In this document: positions 4,651-13,512 of the stretch, piece after piece
Layout: the number at the start of each line of letters is the position of its first letter
How positions within the stretch are numbered: position 1 is the first letter of the stretch
Virus record (IMG/VR): IMGVR_UViG_3300032322_000613
Coordinates: 1 to 25,763 of that record
From: a virus
Strand: one strand, 5' to 3'
Length of the DNA: 25,763 bases
Notes under the pieces: model-generated
Databases searched by the model: none
Seen by the model: the letters and a program-made list of their open reading frames with translations, nothing else
Told to the model about the DNA's origin: nothing
Made by a program: the position numbers and the translations under genes

Positions 4651-5229
4651 ATGCTGGAACACCTACTCGATTACGAGCCCCCCATCGAAGACGGACGCGG
4701 CATCCTGCCGCTGGCCGACGCGATGCCCGAGCAGCTTCTTGCTGCGCAGCAAGGCACCGCTGACTGGCTCGCCGCCGTAGGCGCTCCAACCACAGCCAAC
4801 ACTGACGCCCAGGTGGCCGCTACGCAGGCCCAGCAGGCGTTCACCGCTCTCACCACCGCCACCCCCACGCCTGATCAGAACGCCGCCTTGTTGCGGCTGA
4901 AGACGCCTCCGGCGGTGCAGCACCTTGTGGGGATGCTGACGGCCTACGACTGGGCGTTCGTAGAGCAGGCCAAGGAGCTGCGCGGCTACGCCGTGTCGCA
5001 GATCTTGGAAGAGACGAAGAACCCCGACGCACGCCTGCGCCTGCGGGCGCTGGAGCTGCTGGGGCGCGTCACCGAGGTGGCGCTCTTCACCGACCGGGTG
5101 GAGGTCAAGAAGACGACGGTCAACGACGACGAGCTGGACGCCAAGATTAAGGAGAAGCTTGCGCGGTTCATGGATGTGACGGACGTATCCGACGTCTCGG
5201 ATGTCCCCGCCGAGGCTGACCCCTCGTGA
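4651..5229 (+). CDS. terS: terminase small subunit (probable)
   Basis: It precedes and overlaps the large terminase (shared GTGA). The C-terminal half is a charged helical domain (KELRGYAVSQILEETKNP, then LRLRALELLGRVTEVALF followed by TDRVEVKK), of a type seen in small terminases that bind DNA and regulate TerL, and the end is acidic (DVTDVSDVSDV). The start is uncertain. The frame is open back to a TTG at 4576, but the candidate promoter at 4582-4610 would fall inside that version, and neither start has a Shine-Dalgarno. An AGGAGGG at 4538-4544 serves a GTG at 4551 in another frame. The ATG at 4651 gives 192 residues. The subunit identity rests on position and the helical C-terminus. Confidence 0.72.
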   Translation: MLEHLLDYEPPIEDGRGILPLADAMPEQLLAAQQGTADWLAAVGAPTTANTDAQVAATQAQQAFTALTTATPTPDQNAALLRLKTPPAVQHLVGMLTAYDWAFVEQAKELRGYAVSQILEETKNPDARLRLRALELLGRVTEVALFTDRVEVKKTTVNDDELDAKIKEKLARFMDVTDVSDVSDVPAEADPS

Positions 5230-6779
5230 AGCTGCCGTCGTTCCTCTCCGCTACTGAAGCCGCCGCGCTGCAGCGGGCGCTACCCACGCTCAGTGTGAAG
5301 GAGAAGGCCGAGCTGTTCGACCTGCTGGAGGAGCGTGAGAAGAGGGCTAAGCTCTCGGCGGCACGCACGGGCGTGCTGGGCTACGCACACGCCATCTACC
5401 CGGGGTTCAAGGAAGGGCCCCACCACCGCAAGCTGGCGAGCATCTTCGACGCCGTAGTCAGGGGCGAGAAGACGCGCGTGATCATCAACATCGCGCCTCG
5501 CATGGGTAAATCGGAGTTTTCGTCGTTTCTGTTCCCGTCGTACTACCTCGGGCGTTTCCCAGAGAAAAAGATCATCATGGGTACGCACACTTCCTCACTG
5601 TCAGAGGACTTTGGTCGACGTATCAGAAACTTGTTGGAAACGCCCGATTACCATCAGATATTCCCTGGCACGCAAGTTGCCGATGATCAAAAGGCGTCAG
5701 GCAAGTGGTCAACTGCCGCAGGCGGTCAGTATTTTGCGGTTGGCGTGGGCGGCAGCATCGCAGGTCGCGGAGCGGACTTGTTCGTCATTGACGACCCGCA
5801 CTCCGAGCAGGACTTGAAGGCGGGCACACGCACGCCCTTCGACGCGGCATGGAACTGGTTCCAGACCGGCCCTCTGCAGCGCCTGATGCCCAGCGGGGCG
5901 ATCATCGTGATCATGACGCGGTGGTCGCAGATCGACCTCACCGGCCAGTTGATCAGCCACCAGATCAAGAACCCCGACGCCACGCCCTGGGAGATCGTGG
6001 AGCTGCCGGCCATCCTCAACGAGAACACCGACGAGGAGAAGAGCCTGTGGCCCGGGCAGTGGCCCCTGGAGCAGCTCCAGGCCAAGCGGGCGGGTATGGA
6101 CCCGCGCTTCTGGCAAGCGCAGTACCAGCAGAACCCCACGAGCGAGGTAGCCGCGCTCATCCGCCGCGAGCACTGGCAGATCTGGGAGCGCGAGCGCCCG
6201 CCCAAGTGCGACTACATCATCCAGTCGTGGGACACGGCGCACGAGACCAAGACCGCTGCCGACTACAGCGCCTGCACTACGTGGGGTGTGTGGTTCAACG
6301 AGGACGACAACAACAACGCGCACATCATCCTGCTCGACGCTATCAAGCACCGCTGGACGTTTCCCGAGTTGAAGAAGCGGGCATTGGAGTACTACAAGGA
6401 GTGGCAGCCGGATACGTGCCTGATCGAGAAGAAGGCTGCGGGCGCGCCGCTGATACAGGAGCTGCGGGCCACGGGCGTGCCAGTGTCGGAGTTTTCTCCG
6501 TCCCGGGGCAAGGTCGGCACGAAGTCAGACAAGACGGCGCGGTTGAACTCGGTGTCGGACATCTTCGTGTCGGGGCGTGTATGGGCGCCGGATACTAGGT
6601 GGGCGAAGGAAGTAATTGAGGAGGTCGCTGCGTTCCCCGCCGGGGAGCACGACGACTATGTGGATACGTGCATACAAGCACTGATGCGCCTGCGCATGGG
6701 CGGGTTCATTGGCTTGCCGTCAGACGCGCCTGATGACCCGCCAGAGTTCCGCAGTTTCAGAAAAGTAGCGTACTACTAA
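5226..6779 (+). CDS. terL: terminase large subunit
   Basis: The DNA-packaging motor ATPase and headful/cleavage nuclease. Walker A is at residues 90-97 (APRMGKSE), Walker B at 185-190 (LFVIDD, followed by PH), and a coupling motif near 230-233 (MTRW). The RNase H-like nuclease has D336 in SWDTA, E401 in CLIEKK and the acidic cluster EHDDYVD at 474-480. All motifs expected of an active enzyme are present, and the length (517) is normal. The GTG start overlaps the small-subunit stop, so translation is coupled. The next gene, the portal, is its docking partner. Confidence 0.96.
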   Translation: MKLPSFLSATEAAALQRALPTLSVKEKAELFDLLEEREKRAKLSAARTGVLGYAHAIYPGFKEGPHHRKLASIFDAVVRGEKTRVIINIAPRMGKSEFSSFLFPSYYLGRFPEKKIIMGTHTSSLSEDFGRRIRNLLETPDYHQIFPGTQVADDQKASGKWSTAAGGQYFAVGVGGSIAGRGADLFVIDDPHSEQDLKAGTRTPFDAAWNWFQTGPLQRLMPSGAIIVIMTRWSQIDLTGQLISHQIKNPDATPWEIVELPAILNENTDEEKSLWPGQWPLEQLQAKRAGMDPRFWQAQYQQNPTSEVAALIRREHWQIWERERPPKCDYIIQSWDTAHETKTAADYSACTTWGVWFNEDDNNNAHIILLDAIKHRWTFPELKKRALEYYKEWQPDTCLIEKKAAGAPLIQELRATGVPVSEFSPSRGKVGTKSDKTARLNSVSDIFVSGRVWAPDTRWAKEVIEEVAAFPAGEHDDYVDTCIQALMRLRMGGFIGLPSDAPDDPPEFRSFRKVAYY

Positions 6780-6789
6780 GGAGCCGAAC

Positions 6790-9285
6790 ATGGCGACGAA
6801 CATCGACCGGGCGCTTGAGCCCTCCCTCATTCCGGGCCTGGAGCCGGGCGGTGTCCAAGAAATGGACACCATCGAGATCGAAATCGAGAACCCCGACAGC
6901 GTCACGGTCGGTACCGACGGCCTGGAGGTCACGCTCATCCCGGGAGAAGACGACCTCGACGAAGGCTTCGAGGCGAACCTTGCCGAGACGATGAACGAGG
7001 GGGCGCTGCAGACGCTCGCCAGCGAGCTGATCGAGCTGGTGGACGCCGACATCAACAGCCGCAAGGACTGGGTCGACACTTACGTCAAGGGTTTGGAGGT
7101 GTTGGGGCTGAAGTACGAGGAGCGCACCGAGCCGTGGTCGGGCGCGTGCGGGGTGTACAGCCCGCTGCTGGCCGAGGCTGCCATCAGGTTCCAGTCGGAG
7201 CTGATCACCGAGACGTTTCCCGCGCAAGGTCCGGTGAAGACGCAGATCATCGGTGCGGTCGACAAGTACAAGGAAGAGGCCGCAGAGCGCGTGCGGCAGG
7301 ACATGAACTACCGCCTGACCGAGGGGATGGTGTCTTACCGCTCCGAGCATGAGCGGTTGCTGTTCAGCCTGGGGCTCGTCGGTGCTGCGTTCAAGAAGCT
7401 CTACAAGATGCCGGATGAGCCCAACCCCGAGGCTCCGTACGTGCCGGCAGAAGACCTGATCATCCCGTACGGCGCGGCCAACGTGTACGTCGCGGAGCGC
7501 GTCACGCACATCATGCGCAAGACGAAGCACGAGATCAAGCGCATGCAGCTCAGCGGGTTCTACCGCGACGCTGACCTGGGCGAGCCGCAGCACATCGTCA
7601 CCGATCTGGAGAAGAAGAAAGCCGAGGAAGAAGGCTACGCGCTCAACGAGGACGAGCGCTACCAGTTGCTGGAGGTGCACCTGTACCACGACATGCCCGG
7701 GCATGAGGATGACGACGGGTTGGCGTTGCCGTATGTGGTGACCATCGACCGGGGCTCGCAGCAAGTGCTGGCGATCCGCCGCAACTGGGACGAGGCCGAC
7801 AAGCTGCGCCAGAAGCGGCAGCACTTCGTGCAGTACACCTACATCCCGGGCTTCGGGGCGTACGGGCTGGGCTTCTTCCACATCATCGGTGGCTACGCCC
7901 GGGCGGGCACTTCGATCATCCGCCAGCTCGTCGACGCGGGCACGCTGAGCAACCTGCCCGGGGGCTTGAAGAGCCGTGGCCTGCGGATCAAGGGCGACGA
8001 CACCCCCATCGCCCCGGGCGAGTTCAGGGATGTGGACATCCCCAGCGGAGCGCTGCGGGACAACCTGATGAACCTGCCCTACAAGGAGCCGTCGCAGGTG
8101 CTCGCAGGGCTGCTGGAGCGCATCACGGACGAGGGGCGCAGGCTCGCGGCCATCGGTGACCTGAAGATCGCGGACATGTCCTCCGAGGCCCCGGTGGGCA
8201 CCACCCTGGCCCTGCTGGAGCGCCAGCTCAAGACGATGAGCGCGGTGCAGGCGCGTGTCCACGCCAGTCTGCGGATGGAGTTCAAGCTGCTCAAGCGGCT
8301 GATTCGCGACGACACCCCGCCTGACTACAGCTACGAGCCCGAGAGCGCCCCGCGCAAGGCCAAGCAGGCCGACTACGACATCGTGGAGATCATCCCGGTG
8401 TCCGACCCCAACGCCGCCACGATGGCCCAGCGCATCGTGCAGTACCAAGCGGCCCTGCAGCTTGCCCAAGGCGCTCCGCAGATCTACGACATGCCCTACC
8501 TGCACCGGCAGATGCTGGAGGTGCTGGGGATCAAGAACGCCGACCGACTGGTGCCTCTGGCCGAGGACCGCAAGCCGCAAGACCCGGTGACGGAGAACAT
8601 GCACGTGCTGATGGGCAAACCCGTCAAGGCGTTCGCGTACCAAGACCACGAAGCGCACCTGATGTGCCATCAGGCGTTCATGCAAGATCCGAAGATCGCC
8701 GCAACCATCGGCCAAAACCCAATGGCGCAGCAGATGATGGCCGCGCTCATGGCGCACATCGCGGAGCACGCGGCGTTCGCTTACCGGGCCCAGGTCGAGC
8801 AGGCGCTCGGCACGCCGCTGCCAGCCTTGGACGAGACCTCCGAAGCCCCCATCGCGCCCAACGACGAGAAAGCCCTGGCCCCGTTGCTGGCTGCTGCCGC
8901 GCAGCGCACGATGATGCAGAACCAAGTCATGGCCGCGCAGATGCAGGCTCAACAGCAAGCCGCAGACCCGGCGGTGCAGATGCAGCAGGCGGAGCTGCAA
9001 TTGAAGGCCGAGGAGCTGCGCCGCAAGGAGGCCGACAGCCAGCGCGACTTCCAGATCGCGCAGCAGAAGCTGCAGCTTGAGCAAGCCCGCCTTGCGCTTG
9101 ACGCCCAGAAGAACCAAGGCGAAGACCCGATGATCGCTGCCGCCAGAGGGCAGCAAGAGCTGGCGCAGAAACAGGCCCGGGCGCGGCAGGACATGATCCA
9201 CAAAGAGCAGACGCACCGGATGAAGCTGCGCCAGCAGGCTGAGCAGCGTGCCGCGCAACCCGCCAAACCCAAGAAGGAGCAGTAA
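6790..9285 (+). CDS. portal protein
   Basis: It follows TerL by ten bases with AAGGAG seven bases before ATG. The 831 residues comprise an acidic N-terminal arm (to about 75), a central portal fold with aromatic/Gly-rich segments (near 345-375, HFVQYTYIPGFGAYGLGFFH), a long stem/crown helix region around 420-480, and a Gln/Ala/Lys-rich coiled coil from about 690 to the end. The length and C-terminal extension suit the long portals of P22/SU10-like short-tailed phages, whose C-terminus forms a barrel. The antisense strand is also open across this gene because of GC-rich codons; that is a shadow. Confidence 0.93.
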   Translation: MATNIDRALEPSLIPGLEPGGVQEMDTIEIEIENPDSVTVGTDGLEVTLIPGEDDLDEGFEANLAETMNEGALQTLASELIELVDADINSRKDWVDTYVKGLEVLGLKYEERTEPWSGACGVYSPLLAEAAIRFQSELITETFPAQGPVKTQIIGAVDKYKEEAAERVRQDMNYRLTEGMVSYRSEHERLLFSLGLVGAAFKKLYKMPDEPNPEAPYVPAEDLIIPYGAANVYVAERVTHIMRKTKHEIKRMQLSGFYRDADLGEPQHIVTDLEKKKAEEEGYALNEDERYQLLEVHLYHDMPGHEDDDGLALPYVVTIDRGSQQVLAIRRNWDEADKLRQKRQHFVQYTYIPGFGAYGLGFFHIIGGYARAGTSIIRQLVDAGTLSNLPGGLKSRGLRIKGDDTPIAPGEFRDVDIPSGALRDNLMNLPYKEPSQVLAGLLERITDEGRRLAAIGDLKIADMSSEAPVGTTLALLERQLKTMSAVQARVHASLRMEFKLLKRLIRDDTPPDYSYEPESAPRKAKQADYDIVEIIPVSDPNAATMAQRIVQYQAALQLAQGAPQIYDMPYLHRQMLEVLGIKNADRLVPLAEDRKPQDPVTENMHVLMGKPVKAFAYQDHEAHLMCHQAFMQDPKIAATIGQNPMAQQMMAALMAHIAEHAAFAYRAQVEQALGTPLPALDETSEAPIAPNDEKALAPLLAAAAQRTMMQNQVMAAQMQAQQQAADPAVQMQQAELQLKAEELRRKEADSQRDFQIAQQKLQLEQARLALDAQKNQGEDPMIAAARGQQELAQKQARARQDMIHKEQTHRMKLRQQAEQRAAQPAKPKKEQ

Positions 9286-9480
9286 ATGGCTGATAACGCA
9301 CTGTCTGCGGTGTTGAGAGAGCTGGAACAGCGTCGTGCGGTGCTGTCAGACGCGCTTGGCAGCGGCTGCGCACGCGACTTTTCCGAGTACAAATTTATGT
9401 CGGGCGAAATCCGGGGTCTTTCGCACGCACATTCCCTGTTAACCGACCTCGTGCGTAGATTGGAGAATGACGATGAGTGA
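9286..9480 (+). CDS. 64-residue small protein after the portal
   Basis: The ATG immediately follows the portal stop with AAGGAG inside the portal's last codons. It is a single long amphipathic helix pair (LSAVLRELEQRRAVLSDAL, then EIRGLSHAHSLLTDLVRRLE). Small helical proteins of this pattern are common at this position in podovirus-like genomes and have no established role. It overlaps the co-chaperonin gene by eight bases. Confidence 0.8.
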   Translation: MADNALSAVLRELEQRRAVLSDALGSGCARDFSEYKFMSGEIRGLSHAHSLLTDLVRRLENDDE

Positions 9481-9874
9481 GCTGCTCCTAGCGGATGCAG
9501 ATGGTGATACGTCCGTATTGCCTGAAACTGACGCGGAAAAAGCGCGACAAGTGCCCGATCCCGTGACGTACCACATCCTTTGCCTTGTTCCGAAGGCTGA
9601 ACAGGAGTACGAAAGCGGTATTGCCAAGGCTGGACAGACGATGCACTACGAAGAAGTGCTGTCTCCGGTGCTTTTTGTGGCAAAAATGGGTCCGGATGCC
9701 TACCGAGACCCGCTTCGGTTCCCCTCCGGGCCGTCTTGCAAGGTCGGTGACTTTGTTTTGGTGCGTCCGAACACGGGTACGCGGCTGAAAATCCACGGAA
9801 CGGAGTGGCGCATCATCAATGATGACTCCGTCGAGGCGGTGGTTCAAGATCCGAGAGGGATCAAACGCGTATGA
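9473..9874 (+). CDS. GroES-like co-chaperonin
   Basis: 133 residues from the ATG at 9473, which sits seven bases after GGAG; an ATG six bases earlier is too close to it. The C-terminal 90 residues follow the GroES pattern: a mobile-loop-like segment (ESGIAKAGQT, 47-56), SPVLFVAKMGPDAY, then KVGDFVLVRPNTGTRLKI and EWRIINDDSVEAVV, corresponding to GroES strands around its VGD and the C-terminal ILAVV. Known phage homologues (T4 gp31-type) replace host GroES on GroEL to fold the capsid protein. Its location between portal and scaffold supports that role. Confidence 0.82.
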   Translation: MSELLLADADGDTSVLPETDAEKARQVPDPVTYHILCLVPKAEQEYESGIAKAGQTMHYEEVLSPVLFVAKMGPDAYRDPLRFPSGPSCKVGDFVLVRPNTGTRLKIHGTEWRIINDDSVEAVVQDPRGIKRV

Positions 9875-10101
9875 TGCCCGAACCTAAAGAAAATGAGTTC
9901 TTGGGCGTAACGGACGACTTCTTTTGGTACGAAATGACGCAGATCGCGGAACAACTCCGCGCACTGGCGAACCGCCTCGAGAACACGGAGCGCGTACTGA
10001 AGGCCCGTTCTTACGAACAAAACACGTATTTCCATTATTTGGAAAGCAAAACGCGCGAACTTAAAGCAGAAGTTGAACTGCTGAGGAGCAAAAATGGATG
10101 A
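9871..10101 (+). CDS. 76-residue coiled-coil protein
   Basis: The start overlaps the co-chaperonin stop as ATGA; a second ATG follows at once. Residues 20-75 form a continuous heptad-like helix (ALANRLENTERVLKARS, ESKTRELKAEVELLRSK). It overlaps the scaffold start by eight bases. It could be a scaffold accessory or head-assembly factor by position; no family recognised. Confidence 0.78.
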   Translation: MMPEPKENEFLGVTDDFFWYEMTQIAEQLRALANRLENTERVLKARSYEQNTYFHYLESKTRELKAEVELLRSKNG

Positions 10102-11035
10102 ATTCAAGTTCCCAGACGAGCGGTCCGCCGAGAAGAAAGACGCCCCAGAGGTAGATTTTTCCGTCGAAGGCGAAACCGAGGTCGAAATCATCGACGACAC
10201 GCCCGAACAGGACCGTGGCCGCACGCCAATGAAGGAGCCTCCGCCGGAGGTGACGGACGAAGAGCTGGAACAGTACGGCGATGGGGTGCGCAAGCGCATC
10301 CAGCACCTCTCCAAGGGCTACCACGAAGAGCGGCGGGCGAAGGAGTCGGCGCAGCGCGAGCGCGACGAGGCCGCAAAGCTGGTGCAGTCCCTGCTCAACG
10401 AGAACAAGAAGCTCCAAGGCACTGTGGGGCAGGGCCAACAAGTGCTGGTCGAGCAGGCCAAGAAGGTGGCGCAGTCGGAGCTGGACGAGGCCAAGCGCAA
10501 GCTCAAGGAAGCACACGAGGCGTTCGATACTGACGCCATCGTGGAGGCCCAAGAGGCGCTTGCTGCAGCCAAGTTCAAGTTGGAGCGGGTGAGCAACTTC
10601 AAGCCGACCCCTTTACAACAGCCGCAAGATGAGGTACAAACTGCCTCGCAGCCTTCGGCACAGCCGCCGCAGCCGCAACTGGACTCCAGAACCCGTGCGT
10701 GGCTTGAAGCCAATCCCTGGTTCGGTTCAGGCAACAAGCGGATGACGGCGTACGCGATGGCACTGCATGAGGAACTCGCCGCAGAGGGTGTGCCTCCCGG
10801 AAGCGAAGACTACTTCCGGCGAATCGACGATCAGCTACGCGAGACCTTCCCGAGCGCGTTTCCCTCGGAGAAGAAACCAGCGAAGCAGTCGGTGGTGGCC
10901 CCGGCAACGCGCAGCACAGCGCCCAAGAAGATCGTGCTGACGCAATCGGCGGTTTCTCTGGCAAAGAGGCTGGGGCTCACCCCTCAGCAGTACGCACAAG
11001 CTGTGGCGGAGCAGATGAGGAAACAAAATGGCTGA
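10094..11035 (+). CDS. capsid scaffolding protein
   Basis: 313 residues with GAGGAG six bases before ATG. It has an acidic N-terminus (DFSVEGETEVEIIDDTPEQD), a charged coiled coil at about 60-165, a Pro/Gln linker (LQQPQDEVQTASQPSAQPPQ, near 175-195), and a small C-terminal helical, Lys-rich region that could bind the capsid protein. This layout and the place between portal and capsid are those of internal scaffolds. It overlaps the next gene by eight bases. Confidence 0.83.
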   Translation: MDEFKFPDERSAEKKDAPEVDFSVEGETEVEIIDDTPEQDRGRTPMKEPPPEVTDEELEQYGDGVRKRIQHLSKGYHEERRAKESAQRERDEAAKLVQSLLNENKKLQGTVGQGQQVLVEQAKKVAQSELDEAKRKLKEAHEAFDTDAIVEAQEALAAAKFKLERVSNFKPTPLQQPQDEVQTASQPSAQPPQPQLDSRTRAWLEANPWFGSGNKRMTAYAMALHEELAAEGVPPGSEDYFRRIDDQLRETFPSAFPSEKKPAKQSVVAPATRSTAPKKIVLTQSAVSLAKRLGLTPQQYAQAVAEQMRKQNG

Positions 11036-11480
11036 ACGAACCCCCCGTGACCTGGACACTCGCGCTCGTTCCGAGCGTCCGAAGCAGTGGATGCCGCCGG
11101 AGCTACTGCCCTCTCCCAATCCGGAAGAAGGCTATGAGTTCCGCTGGATTCGCATCAGCACGCTGGGTCAGAACGACCCGACCAATGTGACCTCGAAGCT
11201 CCGCGAGGGCTGGGAGCCCGTCAAGGCATCTGAACACCCCGAGATCATGCACATGGGCAGCAACAACGCTCGCTTCCCGGACTGCATCGAAGTCGGCGGA
11301 CTCATGCTTTGCAAAACCCCCAAGGAGTTTGTCCAACAACGCAATGCTCACTTCCAGAAGATGGCGGACGGGCAGCTGCAGTCGGTGGACAATTCGTTCA
11401 TGCGCGAGAATGATCGTCGGATGCCGCTGTTCAGGGAACGCAGCACCGAGGTGAAGTTCGGACGCGGTGCAGCAAACTAG
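11028..11480 (+). CDS. 150-residue probable virion protein
   Basis: GAGGAA precedes the ATG and the start overlaps the scaffold stop. The N-terminus is basic and Pro-rich (RTPRDLDTRARSERPKQW), the middle is a compact domain (GYEFRWIRISTLGQNDPTN ... DCIEVGGLMLCKTPKEF), and the tail is Arg-rich. It resembles small proteins found between scaffold and capsid in related phages, probably head-associated. The role is not established. Confidence 0.75.
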   Translation: MAERTPRDLDTRARSERPKQWMPPELLPSPNPEEGYEFRWIRISTLGQNDPTNVTSKLREGWEPVKASEHPEIMHMGSNNARFPDCIEVGGLMLCKTPKEFVQQRNAHFQKMADGQLQSVDNSFMRENDRRMPLFRERSTEVKFGRGAAN

Positions 11481-11489
11481 GAGTAACAA

Positions 11490-12395
11490 ATGGGATACCC
11501 CTCCATTGATCGGCCTTACGGCCTGGAGCCGGTCAACCTGATCGGCGGCCAACCGTTCGCGGGTTCGACGCGCATGGTTCCGATTGCCTCGGCCTACGCA
11601 ACGTCGATCTTCAACGGCGACCTTGTCCAACTCACGGCCACTGGCACGGCCATCATCACCTCCACCACGGCCCCCGCGACGTCGCAGGCGGCTCAGGCGG
11701 CGGTTCCCGGCACCGTTGGTGTCTTCCTGGGCTGCGAATACAGCCCGCCCTCGGGTCCGATCTTCGGCAAGATCCGTCAGCAGTACTGGCCGGGTGGCAC
11801 GGTGGCGCAAGACGCCGTTGCCTACGTGCTGGATGACCCCGATGCGATCTTCAAGACGGTGGTTCTGACCCAGTCTGGCGCTACCAACGTCAACACGGGC
11901 CTGACTCCGGGCTTCATGTCGCAAGCCTTCGTCGGCACCAACGCCTACTTCGTCACGGGCAACGGCGGCTCCACGGCCACCGGCAACTCGCTGGCAGGCG
12001 TCACGGGCAACACCCCCGGCGCAAGCAACGGCACGGGCAACGTCCGCAAGGACAACTCGACCACGGCTCCGTTCCGCATCGTTCAGATGGTGCCGGATAC
12101 GGCTGTGACGGTGCAGACTGCGCTGACGGCGGGTGCTTCGTCCACCTCGCTGACGGTGGGGTCCACCACGGGTGTGTTCCCGGGCATGCAGGTCATCATC
12201 CCTGCGGCCACGGCGGGCGGTGCTCAGGGTCTGTACACCTACGTGACGGCGGTCACCAGTGCAACGGCTGTTACCGTGTCTGCCAGCGTCACCGCTGCCA
12301 GCGGGTCGGCTGTCGCCTTCGTCGGGTACTCTGAGGTTCTCGTCAAGATGAACTTCGGTTACCACTCGTACTACAACGCCACGCAGATCGCGTAA
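11490..12395 (+). CDS. capsid decoration / head structural protein
   Basis: 301 residues with AGGAG six bases before ATG. The N-terminus (PYGLEPVNLIGGQPFAGSTR) and a beta-rich domain with YVLDDPDAIFKT near residue 110 are typical of proteins encoded just upstream of the major capsid in this phage type. The middle and C-terminus are low-complexity Gly/Thr/Ser/Ala with beta repeats (ALTAGASSTSLTVGSTTGVF), as in surface-exposed Ig-like or jelly-roll decoration domains. Likely bound on the capsid surface; exact fold uncertain. Confidence 0.75.
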   Translation: MGYPSIDRPYGLEPVNLIGGQPFAGSTRMVPIASAYATSIFNGDLVQLTATGTAIITSTTAPATSQAAQAAVPGTVGVFLGCEYSPPSGPIFGKIRQQYWPGGTVAQDAVAYVLDDPDAIFKTVVLTQSGATNVNTGLTPGFMSQAFVGTNAYFVTGNGGSTATGNSLAGVTGNTPGASNGTGNVRKDNSTTAPFRIVQMVPDTAVTVQTALTAGASSTSLTVGSTTGVFPGMQVIIPAATAGGAQGLYTYVTAVTSATAVTVSASVTAASGSAVAFVGYSEVLVKMNFGYHSYYNATQIA

Positions 12396-12407
12396 GGAGT
12401 CTGAATC

Positions 12408-13319
12408 ATGGCAATTTCTCGTGCACAGCTCCTCAAGGAGCTTCTCCCTGGACTCAACGCCCTGTTCGGTCTGGAGTACAAGCGCTACGGCGAAGAGCAC
12501 AAGGAGATCTACGAAACGGAGACCTCCGACCGCTCGTTTGAAGAGGAGACCAAGCTCTCCGGCTTCAGTGCCGCTCCGGTGAAGAACGAAGGCCAAGCCA
12601 TCGCGTACGACAATGCGCAGGAAGCCTGGACCGCTCGTTACAACCACGAGACCATCGCAATGGGCTTCTCCATCACCGAAGAGGCGATGGAAGACAACCT
12701 GTACGACAGTCTGTCGGCGCGGTACACCAAGGCTCTGGCCCGGGCGATGTCCTACACCAAGCAGGTGAAGGCGGCGTCCATCCTGAACAACGGCTTCAAC
12801 GCGGCTTTCACCTTCGGTGACGGCCAGCCGCTGTTCTCGACGGCTCACCCGCTGGTTTCCGGCGGCACCAACAGCAACCGCCCCACGGTGGCCTCGGACC
12901 TCAACGAGACCTCCCTGGAGAACTCCGTCATCCAGATCGCTGGCTGGACTGATGAGCGTGGCCTGCTGATCGCCGCCAAGCCCCGGAAGCTGATCGTTCC
13001 TCCGAACCTGATGTTCGTCTCGACCCGCCTGCTGGAGACCAACCTCCGTGTGGGCACGACCGACAACGACATCAACGCGCTGAAGAACAACGGCTCGATC
13101 CCCGAGGGTTACACGGTCAACCACTTCCTGACCGACACCAACGCGTGGTTCCTGACGACCGACGTTCCCAACGGTCTGAAGCACTTCGTGCGCGTGCGTC
13201 TGGCGACCTCGATGGACGCGGACTTTGACACCGGCAACAACCGCTACAAGGCCCGCGAGCGTTACAGCTTTGGCGTGAGCGATCCGCTCGGGGTGTTCGG
13301 CTCCCCCGGCGCAAGCTGA
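12408..13319 (+). CDS. major capsid protein, HK97 fold
   Basis: 303 residues with AAGGAG before ATG. Features include a charged helical N-arm (LLKELLPGLNALFGLEYKRY), an E-loop-like segment, the spine-helix region (LYDSLSARYTKALARAMSYT), PLFSTAHPLVSGG, WTDERGLLIAAKPRKLIVPP and the C-terminal ERYSFGVSDPLGVFGSPGAS. These resemble gpT-like major head proteins; that family link is from memory of the pattern. It is the last gene before a strong terminator, consistent with heavy expression. Confidence 0.9.
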   Translation: MAISRAQLLKELLPGLNALFGLEYKRYGEEHKEIYETETSDRSFEEETKLSGFSAAPVKNEGQAIAYDNAQEAWTARYNHETIAMGFSITEEAMEDNLYDSLSARYTKALARAMSYTKQVKAASILNNGFNAAFTFGDGQPLFSTAHPLVSGGTNSNRPTVASDLNETSLENSVIQIAGWTDERGLLIAAKPRKLIVPPNLMFVSTRLLETNLRVGTTDNDINALKNNGSIPEGYTVNHFLTDTNAWFLTTDVPNGLKHFVRVRLATSMDADFDTGNNRYKARERYSFGVSDPLGVFGSPGAS

Positions 13320-13371
13320 GCCAGAACAAACCCCGCACGCCTCTCAACGATGCGCACCAGCGGGGTTCCTC

Positions 13372-13399
13372 AAGGCCCCTTCGGGGGCCTTTTCTTTTT
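13372..13399 (+). terminator. strong intrinsic terminator after the capsid gene
   Basis: An 8-bp stem AAGGCCCC/GGGGCCTT with a TTCG tetraloop (13372-13391) runs into TTCTTTTT. It ends the packaging/head operon. Confidence 0.9.
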
Positions 13400-13454
13400 G
13401 GGCTGAGTGTGCTAGGCTCGGGCTGCGCCCGAACGGGCTCCGAGACCCAAACCA

Positions 13455-13495
13455 ACCCGCCGACTGGCTCGGCAGACTTCCTCAAGACGGCGGGT
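13455..13495 (+). repeat. structured leader element, copy A
   Basis: The conserved blocks CGACTG (13461), CGGCAGACT (13470-13478) and TCCTCAAGAC (13479-13488) are shared with copy B at 15064-15093. The flanks pair as an 8-bp stem ACCCGCCG/CGGCGGGT (13455-13462 with 13488-13495), placing the conserved blocks in the loop. It lies 18 bases before the 94-residue gene. Confidence 0.65.
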
Positions 13496-13512
13496 GCAGA
13501 CGAGGAACTTCG

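Noticed and set aside
4551-4763. 70-codon frame with a good AGGAGGG before GTG
   Set aside because: Wrong frame for the terminase, Cys/Arg-rich composition and overlap with the real gene; kept only as a possible leader frame in the findings.
6757-9258. 833-codon antisense open frame across the portal gene
   Set aside because: Exact shadow of GC-rich portal codons; Leu/Val/Arg/His composition, no ribosome binding site and no domain.
11103-13184. 693-codon antisense open frame across the decoration and capsid genes
   Set aside because: The + strand genes have strong Shine-Dalgarno sites and recognisable proteins; the antisense product is Arg/Val/Gly-rich noise.
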